Shown here one piece after another: positions 50,901-62,600 of a DNA stretch of 64,000 nucleotides. The notes beneath the pieces are model-generated. The model was given only the letters and a program-made list of their open reading frames with translations, did not search any database and was not told the origin of the DNA. Position 1 is the first letter of the stretch, and every line of letters starts with the position of its first letter. Source of the DNA: Rhynochetos jubatus (taxonomy: Eukaryota > Chordata > Aves > Eurypygiformes > Rhynochetidae); NCBI GenBank assembly GCA_027574665.1, contig CM050650.1, forward strand, positions 51,753,304-51,817,303, given 5' to 3'. The position numbers were made by a program, and so were the translations under genes.

Positions 50901-53900
50901 GGTTGATTTAAATAAATTTTTCTTGAATTTTCCCTGCCCAAGTTTTTGTCATCTTTATAACATCTTACAAAAGCCATGTATCCAAACATGTTTGTGGCAA
51001 CACAAACACGGCACTACCCATAACATGTTAATACAGCAGATGATCAAACCAGGATTTGGAGGACTTGGTCAAAAGCTTCTTTTCCCCATTTTACCTGTGT
51101 TACGGCTTCACAGGTCCATTGCAGATTTTAACTCAGAAGCACTTGCTTCACTAGTTCTGAAAAGTTTGGAACCACCATTCCAGTGAAACTTCAAGCCAAA
51201 ACAACAGAAATACTGCTCACAGTTCTCATTCTTCAGAGCTTTCATGTTCACACCCAAAGGCAAGACCAACTTTCTTTGAGGTTGACAACCTTCTTCAACT
51301 TTAATCTTAAAAATTACATTTTGCTGCATTGTTCAAGTAAGAAAAATCTGTTTTGAGATCTATGATGCTGGTGGGTTCACATACCACCGCTAGTGATTAC
51401 TTTCTCTGAAAAAGGAAGCAATGCCTAATTTAGGCTCACTTGAAAACTATGAACAGGGGTTTTCATATGCATTGCACATGTTTTTATTCTTTGTGGAGTT
51501 TCCAGCATCCTTAGGCAGATCAAGTACAGTAATGTCCCTGAAAAAAATGGCAGGAAGGAAACAACTATTTTGCCAAATTAAAAGGGTAATATGTGTATAT
51601 TGTAACAGAAGAAATGTTTTGCAGTTTAGTTCCCTCCAAATCAACACCATACTTCAGCTCTTTTAGCTGATAAGGTATATATGTAGGTCTTTGTATTCCT
51701 TCACTGAGTATAACTCTCTCGTAGATAATACGTGGCTATCTCATTTTCTACTGGGATTTACACCATCGCGTCGTTGAACAAAAACGACCTCTCCAAAGTG
51801 CTGCTCAGTCCTCACATCTACTAGTAAAAGGTTCCTACAGGACACTCGTTCAAATGGTATTTGGTTTGGAACTGCTTGCACAGAAATACTTCAGCCTGAC
51901 AAAGGGTTGGGGCTTGCTGCATTATTATACCTCTATCTACACAGAAAATGGATACTTGGTGACTGGTGTTTGTTTGCTTATTGTTCGAGGTTCTCACCAA
52001 CAAAGATAAAAACAATGGATTTACTTAGATTGTGTGTCTTTTTTTTACGTAATAAAGTAAATAGAAACCACATACACACAAGTGCACTCTAAAATTGCCT
52101 ACTGTTTGGCTTAACACAGAGCAGTGAGCACTGTGAAGAAGTTCTCAAGCTGTGCTATGAGATCTCACCTATTGCCCATGCATTGCAGGCTGCAAGAACC
52201 CCATGCTGTACGGTGTTATGCACCTTCCACCTGCTGCTGCAAGGGCTAAAAACTCCCAGAATGGCTCAGAAATATCACAAACCTATATGCACCAGCTTAC
52301 TTTCTCACTGGATGAGCAATAGTAGCAGATCTATCCAGAAATGAGGACTCTGAAGGGAGACATGGACCGAGCGGCTTGCCCAAGGCTGCTTCTTCCCACA
52401 ATGGCTCATCACGGTACTCCACACCTTCCTGCATGCCCTCCCTCTGGCCAGGCCACCTCAGCCTCCTCTTGCCCCATGTCGGTGCCAGGCCGGCACACCA
52501 AGGCCCCTGCTCTCATGGCTGTCCGTCTGCCTCTGTCAGCACGCAGACGTAGGAAGCATCAGCTCACGAATGCAGAAGGTGACACATGGCTTGTGTTGGC
52601 CATCTGTCTGGTCCCTGGCATCGATGGACATGGCACAACAGGAGCCAGGAGTTGCAAACACAGCCTTGCAGCACCAAAGAGCAGAGGAGACACACAGGGT
52701 ACAATAACCGGTACCCTATTTGCATTTGCCAGCAGATGGCACTCATTATATGTTTGACTTGTCTGCAACCCAGGTGCACACTTTCCAAAGTGAACGCTTT
52801 CCTCAGCGAACAAAGGTGGGACAACCTCTGTCCCTTCGTGTTTCATCAGCCATTGCCTTTTGCTTGTCTGTTTCATGGTAAGGGCTACAGTTTCAGCAGG
52901 GTCCATATTCCAAGGGAAACTGGAAAGATGAGGAGATGCTGGGCAGAAATATCCCTTGGTGGCAGGAGGGGCATGGCATGGGCTGCAGGGGGGCTGGGGC
53001 AGGAGCTGCTGGCCATGTGCTCCACACCCACCCTGCAGCTGCAGAACTCCTGGGAAAAGGTCCATGGGGTGAGATGTGGCCAATGCGGCAGGTAGCGGTG
53101 AAGGAAGACCACCCCTCCCAAGCAGGGGCTGTGCCAGCCTGGTGACACTGCTGGCTGCTGAGGTCCCCTGCTCCGCATCCTGCTAAATACTACCTCCAGC
53201 TGTGCCCCTTCTCAGCTTTTGCAGAAGGAAACGGCAGGGTAAAGATTTCCTTCCCAAATATTCCATGTGGAATCAACTGGCCTCCCAAAACATGCATTGT
53301 AACTCCAGTCATTGGTGTAAAAGGGAGCTGAAGAGTAAGGCGGCCAGCAAGGTCACAGAGCAAGGCCTTGAGGGATGGGAACGTATGAAATGCCAGCACT
53401 GGAAACGGTCAGTGCAGCCATCGGCCTGACTCAGCTGCAGACACAGATGGCAAGAGATTTCTCCTGCTTCAAAGCACGCCTTTTAGAAGGATATCCAGTC
53501 TCTCCTTCAAGAGCCCAGGCAGTGGTGAATCTGCACTATAGCTGTCTCCCTGCTTGGAGAAGCAGGGACTTATTTCACATATGAATTCACCTGCTTCCAT
53601 CTTCCAGGCGTTGGATGTTGTCATGCCCCATCAGAAAGGCTGAACGCGCTGATGTCCCCCCACAGGGATCACTGCCCAGCCCTCAGCTGACTGCTATGGC
53701 TCTCTGCACTGTTTCTGCTTCCTTCGCTCAGGGATGCTGTGGGCACAGGTATCACAGCAGGAAGCTCTGTCTCAGGTGGTGATCTCCCCCCCCTTCAGCC
53801 CCTGGCTCTTCTTTCATGAATTAGCAGTTTCCACTTGACCTCCCTCGGGAGTCCTGGCCCCCTGCTTTTACAAGACAAAGTACTGAAGACCTAAATCACC

Positions 53901-54571
53901 TCAACTTCTGTCCTACAGCAATTGCTTTACCAGAAGGTCCTTTTTGCTGCATGCAGCTGTGGGTTGGAGAAGCTGCTGGTTATACAGCTCTCTCTGACAG
54001 CGAGCCCTGTGTCACGTGTGCTAACCCTTGCCAATGTTTCTAGGAGCTACAGGTGCTCTGGCATTTAGAAAGGTGCTGAGTGTAGCTAAACCTGAAGAAA
54101 CAGGAAACTTGTGTCCATCCCTGTAGTTTAAGGACAAAGAGTGAAATGAGTAAATGCTCCTGGTAAACTTAATTGGTGCCTCGTGCTAAGCTTACTTTTA
54201 CAAAGCCCTGCAGCTCCTCTGTGCCAGCTCCAATCTCTGTTGTTCCCAGCCACTGACTTGAATGTGGTGTCACTGACCACTTGTCATGAACAAAAGCACT
54301 CTGTCAACCATGACAGGTTTCTTGAGGGTGAGACGGTGAGGTGGTAAGACATTCAAAAGCTTATTTGAGCAAAATTACATTTGCACATAGATGCTGTTTT
54401 GTTAAAGTGCTGGAAAATTTTTTCATGGTTAATGCTATTAAAATACTATGTGACCATATACATCATCCCTAGATTTTCATCTCTGTGTGAATAGTTGAAA
54501 AAAAACTTCAGTCACCTAAGCAAAGCTGAAACAAAAAACTTAGGCACCAGAGTGAGGTGGAAGGCAGCTGT
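47930..54571. other. Gene-free stretch, about 6.6 kb
   Basis: Nothing is recognised. Overlapping frames at 52.34-53.18 kb (138, 174, 169 and 97 codons on both strands) sit in GC-richer sequence and are antisense to each other. AT-rich blocks at 49.02-49.16 kb and 50.8-50.95 kb carry no ordered repeat. No CpG island is present. Confidence 0.5.
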
Positions 54572-54663
54572 TGTGGGGGGTGTCCCTGCCCATGGCAAGG
54601 GAGTTGGAACTAGATGGTCTTTAAGGTCCCTTCCAACCCAAACCATTCTATGATCCTATGATC
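54572..54663 (+). mobile_element. CR1 LINE, extreme 3' end with octamer tail
   Basis: The plus strand reads GGGTGTCCCTGCCCATGGCA, AGGGAGTTGGAACTAGATGG, TCTTTAAGGTCCCTTCCAAC and CCAAACCATTCTATGATCCT, ending in ATGATC. This is the terminal part of an avian CR1 UTR with the characteristic 8-base tail repeat (ATTCTATGATCCTATGAT). Only about 92 bases of the element are present, so it was truncated very early during reverse transcription. Its few differences from the usual text make it the youngest-looking CR1 in the window, and the best evidence for an avian source. Confidence 0.96.
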
Positions 54664-55479
54664 ATAGCTTGACATCTAAATATCATTTAACATTAGACCA
54701 TCAAGGATGTCTATTACTCCTTGTCTTCCTGACAAATTTCAAAGCTGTTTCTTGCCTTGCAGCCCCATACATGTTTAAAGCAGCCTGTTAAACTAGCATA
54801 GTAATGAAAATATTCTTTGTCTCCATCCCCTCAATATCCAGAAATTGTCAACAAGAGTATGCTCTTACCTGAGCTCAGGACTGTGTAGGGATTTTTTCCA
54901 AATTATAACTTTAGAAAGTTGTAGGTCACCAAAGAAAAATCTCTCTGGAGTGGAAAAGCTTAGAGAACGCAAATCATTGAAGCAAGTGCTAAGAGATCTG
55001 ACACCATAAAGGATGGTCATGCCCTGCTTCCTGCTGTCCTTGGCAGTCCCAAGCCTCTGCCATCCCACACACCATGGCCCACTCCCTGTCAACCAGCACA
55101 GGTTTCCACCAGACATCTTGGGGGACAGATGGACACCGGGGCTGGGGGCACCCCCAGATGCTTGCTGGGCACCTAGCGGGGAGGTGGGCAGGGTGTCCCT
55201 GCTGGGCCAGAGCCGTGGGCTGCACAACCGCTCCCGAGCCTTGGAGCCCTACCAGCGCTGCCCTTCATCCCATCTTCCCAGGCTTGTGTGGTCTTTGCTT
55301 TCTCACCATCGCTGTACCACACATTTCTCAATCCCGAGCCTGCAGCTGTCTCACATCGTATCTAGCACACTTCAGCTTGGATAGCTGATTTTGCCACTGG
55401 TTTGGGTCATTATTTTATTGCACCCAGAAGAACATAAAACAAAGCTGAAATGGCATTTCCATAAAACCATGTTACTGTC
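54664..55479. other. Gene-free stretch, nothing recognised
   Basis: Overlapping frames at 54.87-55.39 kb (120 minus, 123 and 104 plus) are mutually antisense, proline-rich in places and without domains. Confidence 0.5.
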
Positions 55480-56350
55480 CCCTTTGCTCAGGGCAGGATC
55501 AGCTCCATCTACTTCTGGCCTCTCATCAGGGTGGAGATTTCATAGCCCTCCTAGGAAATCCATTTCTGTGGCTGCTGGCCTTGCTTTGAGAAAACGTTTC
55601 CTAATATCTGACTAACCTCAAACCTCTTGTCCTTCAGCTTCCTCCTATACTCCCTATCTTAATTAAAGGGGGCACAGAAAAGAGCTGATTATCTTCCTCT
55701 ATGCAGTTTTACATATCTGAATACCGCTAGAGCTTCTCCTTTCAGTCTTCTGGAAAGGCTCCTGCCTTTCTTTCAACGTTGCCTAATTTTGCATGCCTTG
55801 CAACAGTTCTGCCTACACATCCCAGTAAAATATATCCTTTTTTCTAAAGCAGTATGACACTGTTGATTCAGAGAGTCTGACATCATGTGCAATCCCCAGG
55901 TCTTCTACATGCCTACGATCTTGCCAGCTTGTCTGATCTTGTATTGAACCAGTCATTTTTTTCTATCCAAGCATGGCATTTTACATTTTGCTTCCTGAAT
56001 TTTTCCCCTTTTCCATCAGTCCAGAACTCTGCCCCAACTTGTCAAGATAGTTTTGAACTCTCATCCTGTCTTCCAGCGTTTTGGAAACTTGGCAGCAGAT
56101 CTGAATTTAATAAGCATGCTCTTTCTTTCATCTTTCCAGTCATCGAGGAAAACAGTGAATATTGCTGTCCACAGGAGAGGCCTATTCAGTATCTGACTTC
56201 TAATGCTATGCTCTATCAGTGACAGTTGCTCTTTGTATATGGCTTTCCCACCAGTTTTGAACCTGCTTGGTTCCTGTTTCCCAAGCTGTCTTATAAGGAT
56301 ATGGCATGATATGGTCATCATCACTGCGACTCTTCTTCTTACCATTTGGA
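55480..56350 (-). mobile_element. Old CR1 LINE, RT C-terminus plus 3' UTR
   Basis: Read on the minus strand, codons from about 56280 to 55975 give a degraded CR1 reverse transcriptase. In order these are NRPLLWTAIFTVFLDD (family pattern VLGP-LF-IF-NDL), then ESML-IKF followed by RSAAK where the catalytic FADDTKL motif would lie, then LEDRMRVQN-LDKL and KCKMPCL (family MKFNKGKCKVLHLG). In-frame stops and a frameshift interrupt it, and the two catalytic aspartates are lost. Farther along (55760-55480) the plus strand shows reverse-complement UTR text: CGTTTCCTAATATCTGACTA, AACCTCTTGTCCTTCAGCTT and CTGAATACCGC...TTCAGTCTTCTGGAAAGGCT. It is an ancient, inactive copy; the far-5' limit is approximate. 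Confidence 0.8.
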
Positions 56351-59300
56351 AGCATGTCTATTGGAGTAGATGTATTTTCTTTCACTCTGGAGGCTGGAAT
56401 CCCACTCCCATATGTGTTTCTGCTTTAATATCTCAAAATATGCATGGAGATAATAGCCGAAGTATAATGATGATTTTATCATTATACTACCCTTTCTGTT
56501 TCTTTTTTTTTTTTTCAGGTTAAAAAATTATTTTAAATACTGCATCTCTGAATTCTGTTCCAAGTCACAGTAGTCCAGTCCTGTTTGAAGGTTTTCTAAA
56601 GCATTTCTTCCACCATTAATTCTTTGTTCACTTCCCTGCCTCATTCACTCTGTATAGGAGATAGAAAAGTGCTTTCCTTTAATTTTCTTTTCCAGGCCAC
56701 CCAAAGTAAATTCAATAAGTAGACCCAAGTCTCGGTTTCATTGTGTTCATGCTTCAGAATTTTGTTATCTGGACAACCTGATTTCTTGGTGGTCTAAGTA
56801 TCTCATGCTGTCTATTTCCATCTGCTGCTTTGTCTATTAATCACACTCACCTCCTAGCTGTGGGTCTCAGCAGGCTAACAGCTACCAGCATGTTCCATAT
56901 ACTGTGTGCTGGCAGATAGTGCCAGGGAATTACAATCTTACAATGGCTAAACTGGCTTTTTACTGAGAGGAAAAGTTTCTGGAGATACTATGATCAAGCT
57001 AGCGCTCTGAGCAAATACATGTAAGCTCACTTCCTTGTTTCCCAATAAACTAATCCCATCTTGTCCCACCCCTGATGATTTCATGCAAGATGTTATGTTC
57101 AGGAATGGGGGAGTCCAGAAACCCTGATCTGAGAGCCTTCCAGTCTGGGGTGGTCTGATGTGGGTGTCCCTTGATTTGAACCAGGTCCTCTGGTATTTGA
57201 TTCCATTTTGCACCATCTGTTCGTGTAGATGGCGGAGAGAGTTTGTGCACAGGGACCTGAGACAGTCCTAATAAACTGTAACATTTGCTATGGAAATACT
57301 TGGTGGCTTCAGAGCTGTACAGACATCTACAAAGGAAGCCTGTGGGTCTGATGCCTAAATAAATAGCCCTCTTAAATGTTCCGCTCAGTCGGTTCCTAGG
57401 GATGGCTCAGGTTCAGCAGTGAGCAGTTTTACAGCCACTTCATAAGGGAGGAGGGAGGAAAACAGTAATTAAACTATCTCCTTTTGGCAGCGCAGCCCCT
57501 GTCGCTCAGACTAATGAGGAAGCTTGGTGCCAGAAGCGAAAGTGCCCTGGGAGCACAGGGTTTGCAGCCCTCCCCTGGCATGCAGAGTCTGCAGATACCT
57601 CCAAGGGACAGGCTGTACCTGAGCTGAGCTCAGCCCCACTTCTCTCCTGCCGAGCTGGAGGAGAAAGCAGATGAGAAGGAGATGAAAGTCTCTAATGTGC
57701 ATGCACCCGCACTTCCAACTGCCCTGGAAAGAGCTTTCTGCAGCTAAGGTTTTGGCCTGGCTCTCCAATCTCACAATTATTTTATGTCATTTTTAAGATA
57801 TCGAGCCTCAGAAATTCGTGTTTCTCTCAGAGGGCTGCTGACAATCTGAGAAATGTTGATCAGGTTTCCAAGTGTCGATGTTTCATTTGTGCTCTTCCAG
57901 TCCCTGAGAGCCTGCTTCCAAATCAGCTGGACCCCTGGCCAGTTCTGGGTTATGGCAGCGTTTTGGTGGCTACACAGACCAGTAGGTATGAAGATGTTTG
58001 TCTGGGACATCAGTGGAGCCAAACCACAGCATGAACAGCCGCTGGGCTCTGCAGGAGTGCAGGGCACCCTTGGACAGTATTTGGCTGAAGGGTGTTTGTG
58101 TCTGGGCTGTATAGGCCTGTGCCTGGGACTGCAACCAGCATCCATCATGCTAATGCTGACAACACTCCCATGGGAACTTCCCCTTGGTCTTTCCTTACTT
58201 TCCTAGTTCTGCCTGGAAAGCAGGCCCTTTTGTTTTCACCCCAAAGTTCTCTCTGAGCTTCAGGTCACTCTTTCCACTCGCATAAGTCACCACTCCTTCC
58301 CAGCAGCAGCTTGTCGTGTTGTCTGCTTTCTGTTCACCTTCTCAGCCAAGCCAGCATGGCTGCAACTCCAGTGAGGGCACTGAGCTACTTTCTGCTACCC
58401 ATTTCTCCTCATTTTCTCCCACTGCTGTGACTTGTCCAGGCCTGCTGTGCAGCCAAGACCCAGTGTCCAGAAATTGTAAGTCAGGTTGGCTTAGGAAATC
58501 ATGGGATTTCCAAAATAATGTATGTGGTGGTTTGGACTTTTGGCTATTTTTTTCCTTGCTTCCAGGTTTTTTAGCCTTCAAGTCTTTGTTTTATTAGCCT
58601 GTGTTGTTCTGGATCATTTTTTAATGCGGATCAAATCCAGCATTCTCTCACTGTCATGGAACAGTGTCTTGAAGAAATGACATTGGATACTGCACTAAAG
58701 TAGTGACTGTTCTTTCTGCTTCCTCCATTTTCCACTGTGGAGTTGGAGAGAGACCTTTGTGGAAGGTTAGTCACATTCTTCTAGTCACCTGAGACCTCTG
58801 GTATTTGTCATCATTAGCATAGTAGAAAACCTGAATAAAGCTGGCAAAAAGGAAAATCTTTATTCAGAGATCTGCACCCAGCAAACCTGCCTAATTTACT
58901 GCATCTGGCTTTCCTACTAGAACAAAAGACAAAGACATTTCCAGTATTTCAGTAACAAGTTTATCCAAAAAGCACCAACCAGTTTTCACTTTATGAGACA
59001 TTAGCTAGTCTGTACTATTCCAGCACACCCTATCACTCCAAAACTTTGTGCAGCCCGGTCAACACCCCCAGTTCCCAAATGACTCTTGTTTTAATCCTCA
59101 CAGAATGGGAATACTGGCTTTATTTCTTGGCTACAGTCACAAGCTCTGTGGTTTTAGAGACATTTGAGTACCAATATTGGTTTTCTCTTTAGCTCTTGAT
59201 GCTTTCCAAAGACTGTATATACAGTTAAACTGCCATTAAATGTAATATTTTTCAAATCTGTCTTGCTCATTACACTGTAAGATACAAGTTGAAACCATAT

Positions 59301-59535
59301 TCTCTATGAGAAGGCTGTGTGTCTTCTGGTATTGGGTAATGGAGCATGCTGAAGATATTTCCACATTGCCAAAAACAACAGTAAAACTAAGAGACAGTGT
59401 GTCGCATTTCCCTTATAGACAGATCCAGCTGTTCTCAAATGCCTGGAAAATCACAAGGTTGAGCAGCCACAACAGTTAGTTCGTCAACACTACTCAGTGA
59501 GCTGACAGAACCAGCCTATACGAACCTTTGGTTGC
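56351..59535. other. Gene-free stretch, nothing recognised
   Basis: Frames are 123 codons or fewer and antisense pairs are common (57.78-58.2 kb). A 13-T run at 56503-56515 directly followed by CAG/GT resembles a splice acceptor, but no open, protein-like sequence follows. Confidence 0.5.
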
Positions 59536-59640
59536 TCCATTTTACAGCCAGGGAACTGAGAAGCAGTGGCCTAAACTAACTGGAGAGTGTATGCTTTATC
59601 TCTCACCTGACCTGGGTTTCTCTTGCATGAAAACAAGGGC
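59536..59640 (-). repeat. Possible MIR/L2-type relic
   Basis: The plus strand has CCATTTTACAGCCAGGGAAC, then TGAGAAGCAGTGGCCTAAAC and a CTGACCTGGGTTTCTCT end. The first half fits the reverse complement of the MIR 3' part (CCATTTTACAGATGAGGAAACTGAGGC...). The middle is too diverged to be sure. Confidence 0.3.
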
Positions 59641-62600
59641 AGGGAGGAACAGGCACTCATTCATTTTGCCCCAGACTGACATTTGCCTATGGACAGCCCC
59701 ACTTGGGAAGTGCTTTTAGAATTTCTTGGTGAAGAGCACCCTGTGGTGGGATGACATTTTGGGTGACCCCTAAGATCCAGGGAGGCATGCAATGTGTGCT
59801 GATGTGGTCCCAGGTTCACATCCCTAGGGAAGGACCAGCAGAGTTTGTATCACACGCTGCTTTCAAGGCGTATCCCAGCCTGCAATAGCAGTGATCGGCA
59901 TTCTTGCTCCTAACCTGAATCTGAGGTTTGACCTGCAAGCCACATGTCTTTCTCTTATGGAGCAGGCCTTTCAAACGCTTCTTATTTCACAGGTTGCCAT
60001 GAATTTGGCAACGTACATGACCTGCAGAGTCCTGCCCTCCTACGCCAAGGCTCTTGTTATCAGCAATGTTTATTGGCTTACAGTAGTTTTGCAGACAACC
60101 AGCATTCTGACATTCACAGTGGACTACTTCTGTTACATAGCTTCAGTGTGACATGAGGTTTCTCCTTCCTGACGTGAAGCAGCAGCAGAGACTGGAGAAA
60201 CATGCCACGGAAAGTAGGGTCTCCTTGGGTAGGTAACAGCCACTGCTGGCAGAGCGAGTGGTGCAGCCTGCCAAGGAGCCCCCAGCCAGGCTCCTGCTAG
60301 AGCAAAGCTTCCATGGAAAGGCACAATGTAAGGATGTTCCTTCTTCAACTGAGCACCCACTTTGCAATTGGCTACGAGCTGACATGGTTTGGCAGGCCTA
60401 TGTGATATCACTAACATTATTTGGACATGCTACAATTTCCTGCTCTTAATAATTTCCTTCTTTCCTTTTCTTCTTAAGTTTTAAAAGTCACTTCACCAAG
60501 AAGCTGTCAATCAGCACAGAAGGTCAAGAAAAGCAGCATACTTACCACACCCTCAAGAAAGAATGAAGTCGAATAAACTCATGCACAGTTACCAATGCAT
60601 CAAGAAGAGGCATGTGTGTTGGAGCTTTTTAAAAGAAAACTGCTACAACCCAGATTAACTAGTTCTTCATTTAGTTGCAATTAGAGTTGGAAACCAATTC
60701 AGACTAAACATTTTAGTCAATGAATATAGTCCCTTTGTGCCAGAAGTTGCCTGTAAACAGACCATGACTTCTCCAGAAATACTTACTATTATCTGAATGT
60801 TTTCCACAAGTAAACCTCTGTCTGTGACTGGCTCATGAGTTGTTCACCACAAGTATTTGTTCACTTATCTGAGATCCAATATTTGAGCTACACAATTAGT
60901 TTGCCAAAGTCATATGGTATTGCATGTCTTTTCAGCCACATCTGAACACCGGCAGGAGCAGCTTCAGCACAATGCTTTTTGTAAATGATGTATTTACATA
61001 TTCACCACTGCACTGCAGCAAATGCTGTCAAAAATAAAAGCTCTCACCCAATCAGTGATTTTAATAGTTGAAAACATAATAAAATCATTATAGACTTAGG
61101 ATTGACTGAAATCTTTGAAGAATTTTTCACTCAACTCTGATTTCAGCCTAATCTGCCATTCCTTTAACCTGTGTTCATAAAGAACTGAGGTGTCTGCAAT
61201 CACAGTGTATAGGTGTGTACCTTTGCATATGTTTCCCTAGCAACTTTTGAATCTTCTAGCCAGTTTTTCCTCAGATTTCACAGAAGAGAGATGCTCCATG
61301 TTTCAGGGAAAGAGATGGCTGTACAGAAGCTGTTGAGCCTCTTAGTGTCACCAAGGAAGGAAAGACTTTCATAGCTGTTCATAGCATGGACTGTCCCTTA
61401 CTAGAGGTCAGAGCCCAGAAACTCCAAGGTTCAGCATCAGCAATTTAAAGCAAATCAGGTTTCATTGGCACTTTTACCCGACAACTCATGAATTACCTGG
61501 ATTTGCAATACAGAAACTAGGTGGAAAGTTGGTGGACTTAATTTAGGAGAGGGGAAAATGTTCTGTTTCAGATTTTTTTTTTTGTTCTTTTTGAGTACGC
61601 CCTAGTCTTTACATATTTTTTTTCTAGTCAGTCTCTTTTGTCAACCTCATGCACTCACTCTCATTTACAATCTTTCAGCAATGAATCTTGAACAACCTCT
61701 TAATAAAAGCCTTTATGAAGAACAGACTCGTCTTTCTGGTCCTTTCAAGTGCTGTAAGCAGAAGTTGGAGAGGCACAGGTATGAACACACTGTGGTCTTG
61801 CAGTATGAGTGGGACCAAGCTATGTTTCAGAAATTCTGCTAAAGGTTTTGAGTAAAATGCTGAGTCATTATCATCTGTTTGAGTTCTTTTTCATGCAGAT
61901 GGCGTCTTTTTTTGTGGTAGGAGGTGCAAGTCAGTCTTTATTGTCAGCCTAACTAGACTTTTTTCAATCATCATGATTGAGATACATAATTTTATAGTCC
62001 AAAGGTGAGAAAGTGTGTTATTGTCCTACATGGGAGCACTGAAACTGAACGCTGGAGAAAAGATGAAGGGTTTTCCAAAAGCCTGACTCATCTTGCATTG
62101 AGATGCAATGTACTACGGGAAAGAACTCTGTTAGACCCAGTCTAAATATTTTGAGAATCTCACCCAGATTTTTATATTGTTACTTTGTATCATTGCAGTT
62201 TACCCACAAATATGAAATAACTTTTCGGTAATTACACAAGTCTTAGGACCTCATGACCTACGAGACAAACGGTTGAACATTCTTCATTGTTAAATACTGC
62301 CTTTAAGGTCTTCAGTTTCATGATCAAGTCTTCTTTCCCAGATTCCCAGTCTTCTTAAAATATTGACGTTTATGGTGCTAATAAGGCATATACATATTCG
62401 GACAGGATTTTGGGTGGTTTTCTTGAACTTCCTAAAACTGCCAGTATCACAGGCTTGGATTTCCTTGTCCTTGTAAGTCTATGTTCTGAAAACAAGGATT
62501 TAATTTGGTGTGCAGGGGACAGAACTGTGCCAATTCCAACCCATCAAAACTAATAGGACAGTTAAGGATATAAGAGAAGAATTCATTCCAGAATCCACTT

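Noticed and set aside
52341-53178. Cluster of overlapping frames up to 174 codons
   Set aside because: Four or more mutually overlapping frames on both strands with no domain; composition explains the openness.
56503-56520. T13-CAG-GT as a splice acceptor
   Set aside because: No open or protein-like sequence follows; stops occur at once in the frames examined.
59891-60151. 86-codon plus frame with acceptor-like TTATTTCACAG inside
   Set aside because: No donor at a sensible distance and no recognisable protein; it ends in ordinary AT-rich DNA.
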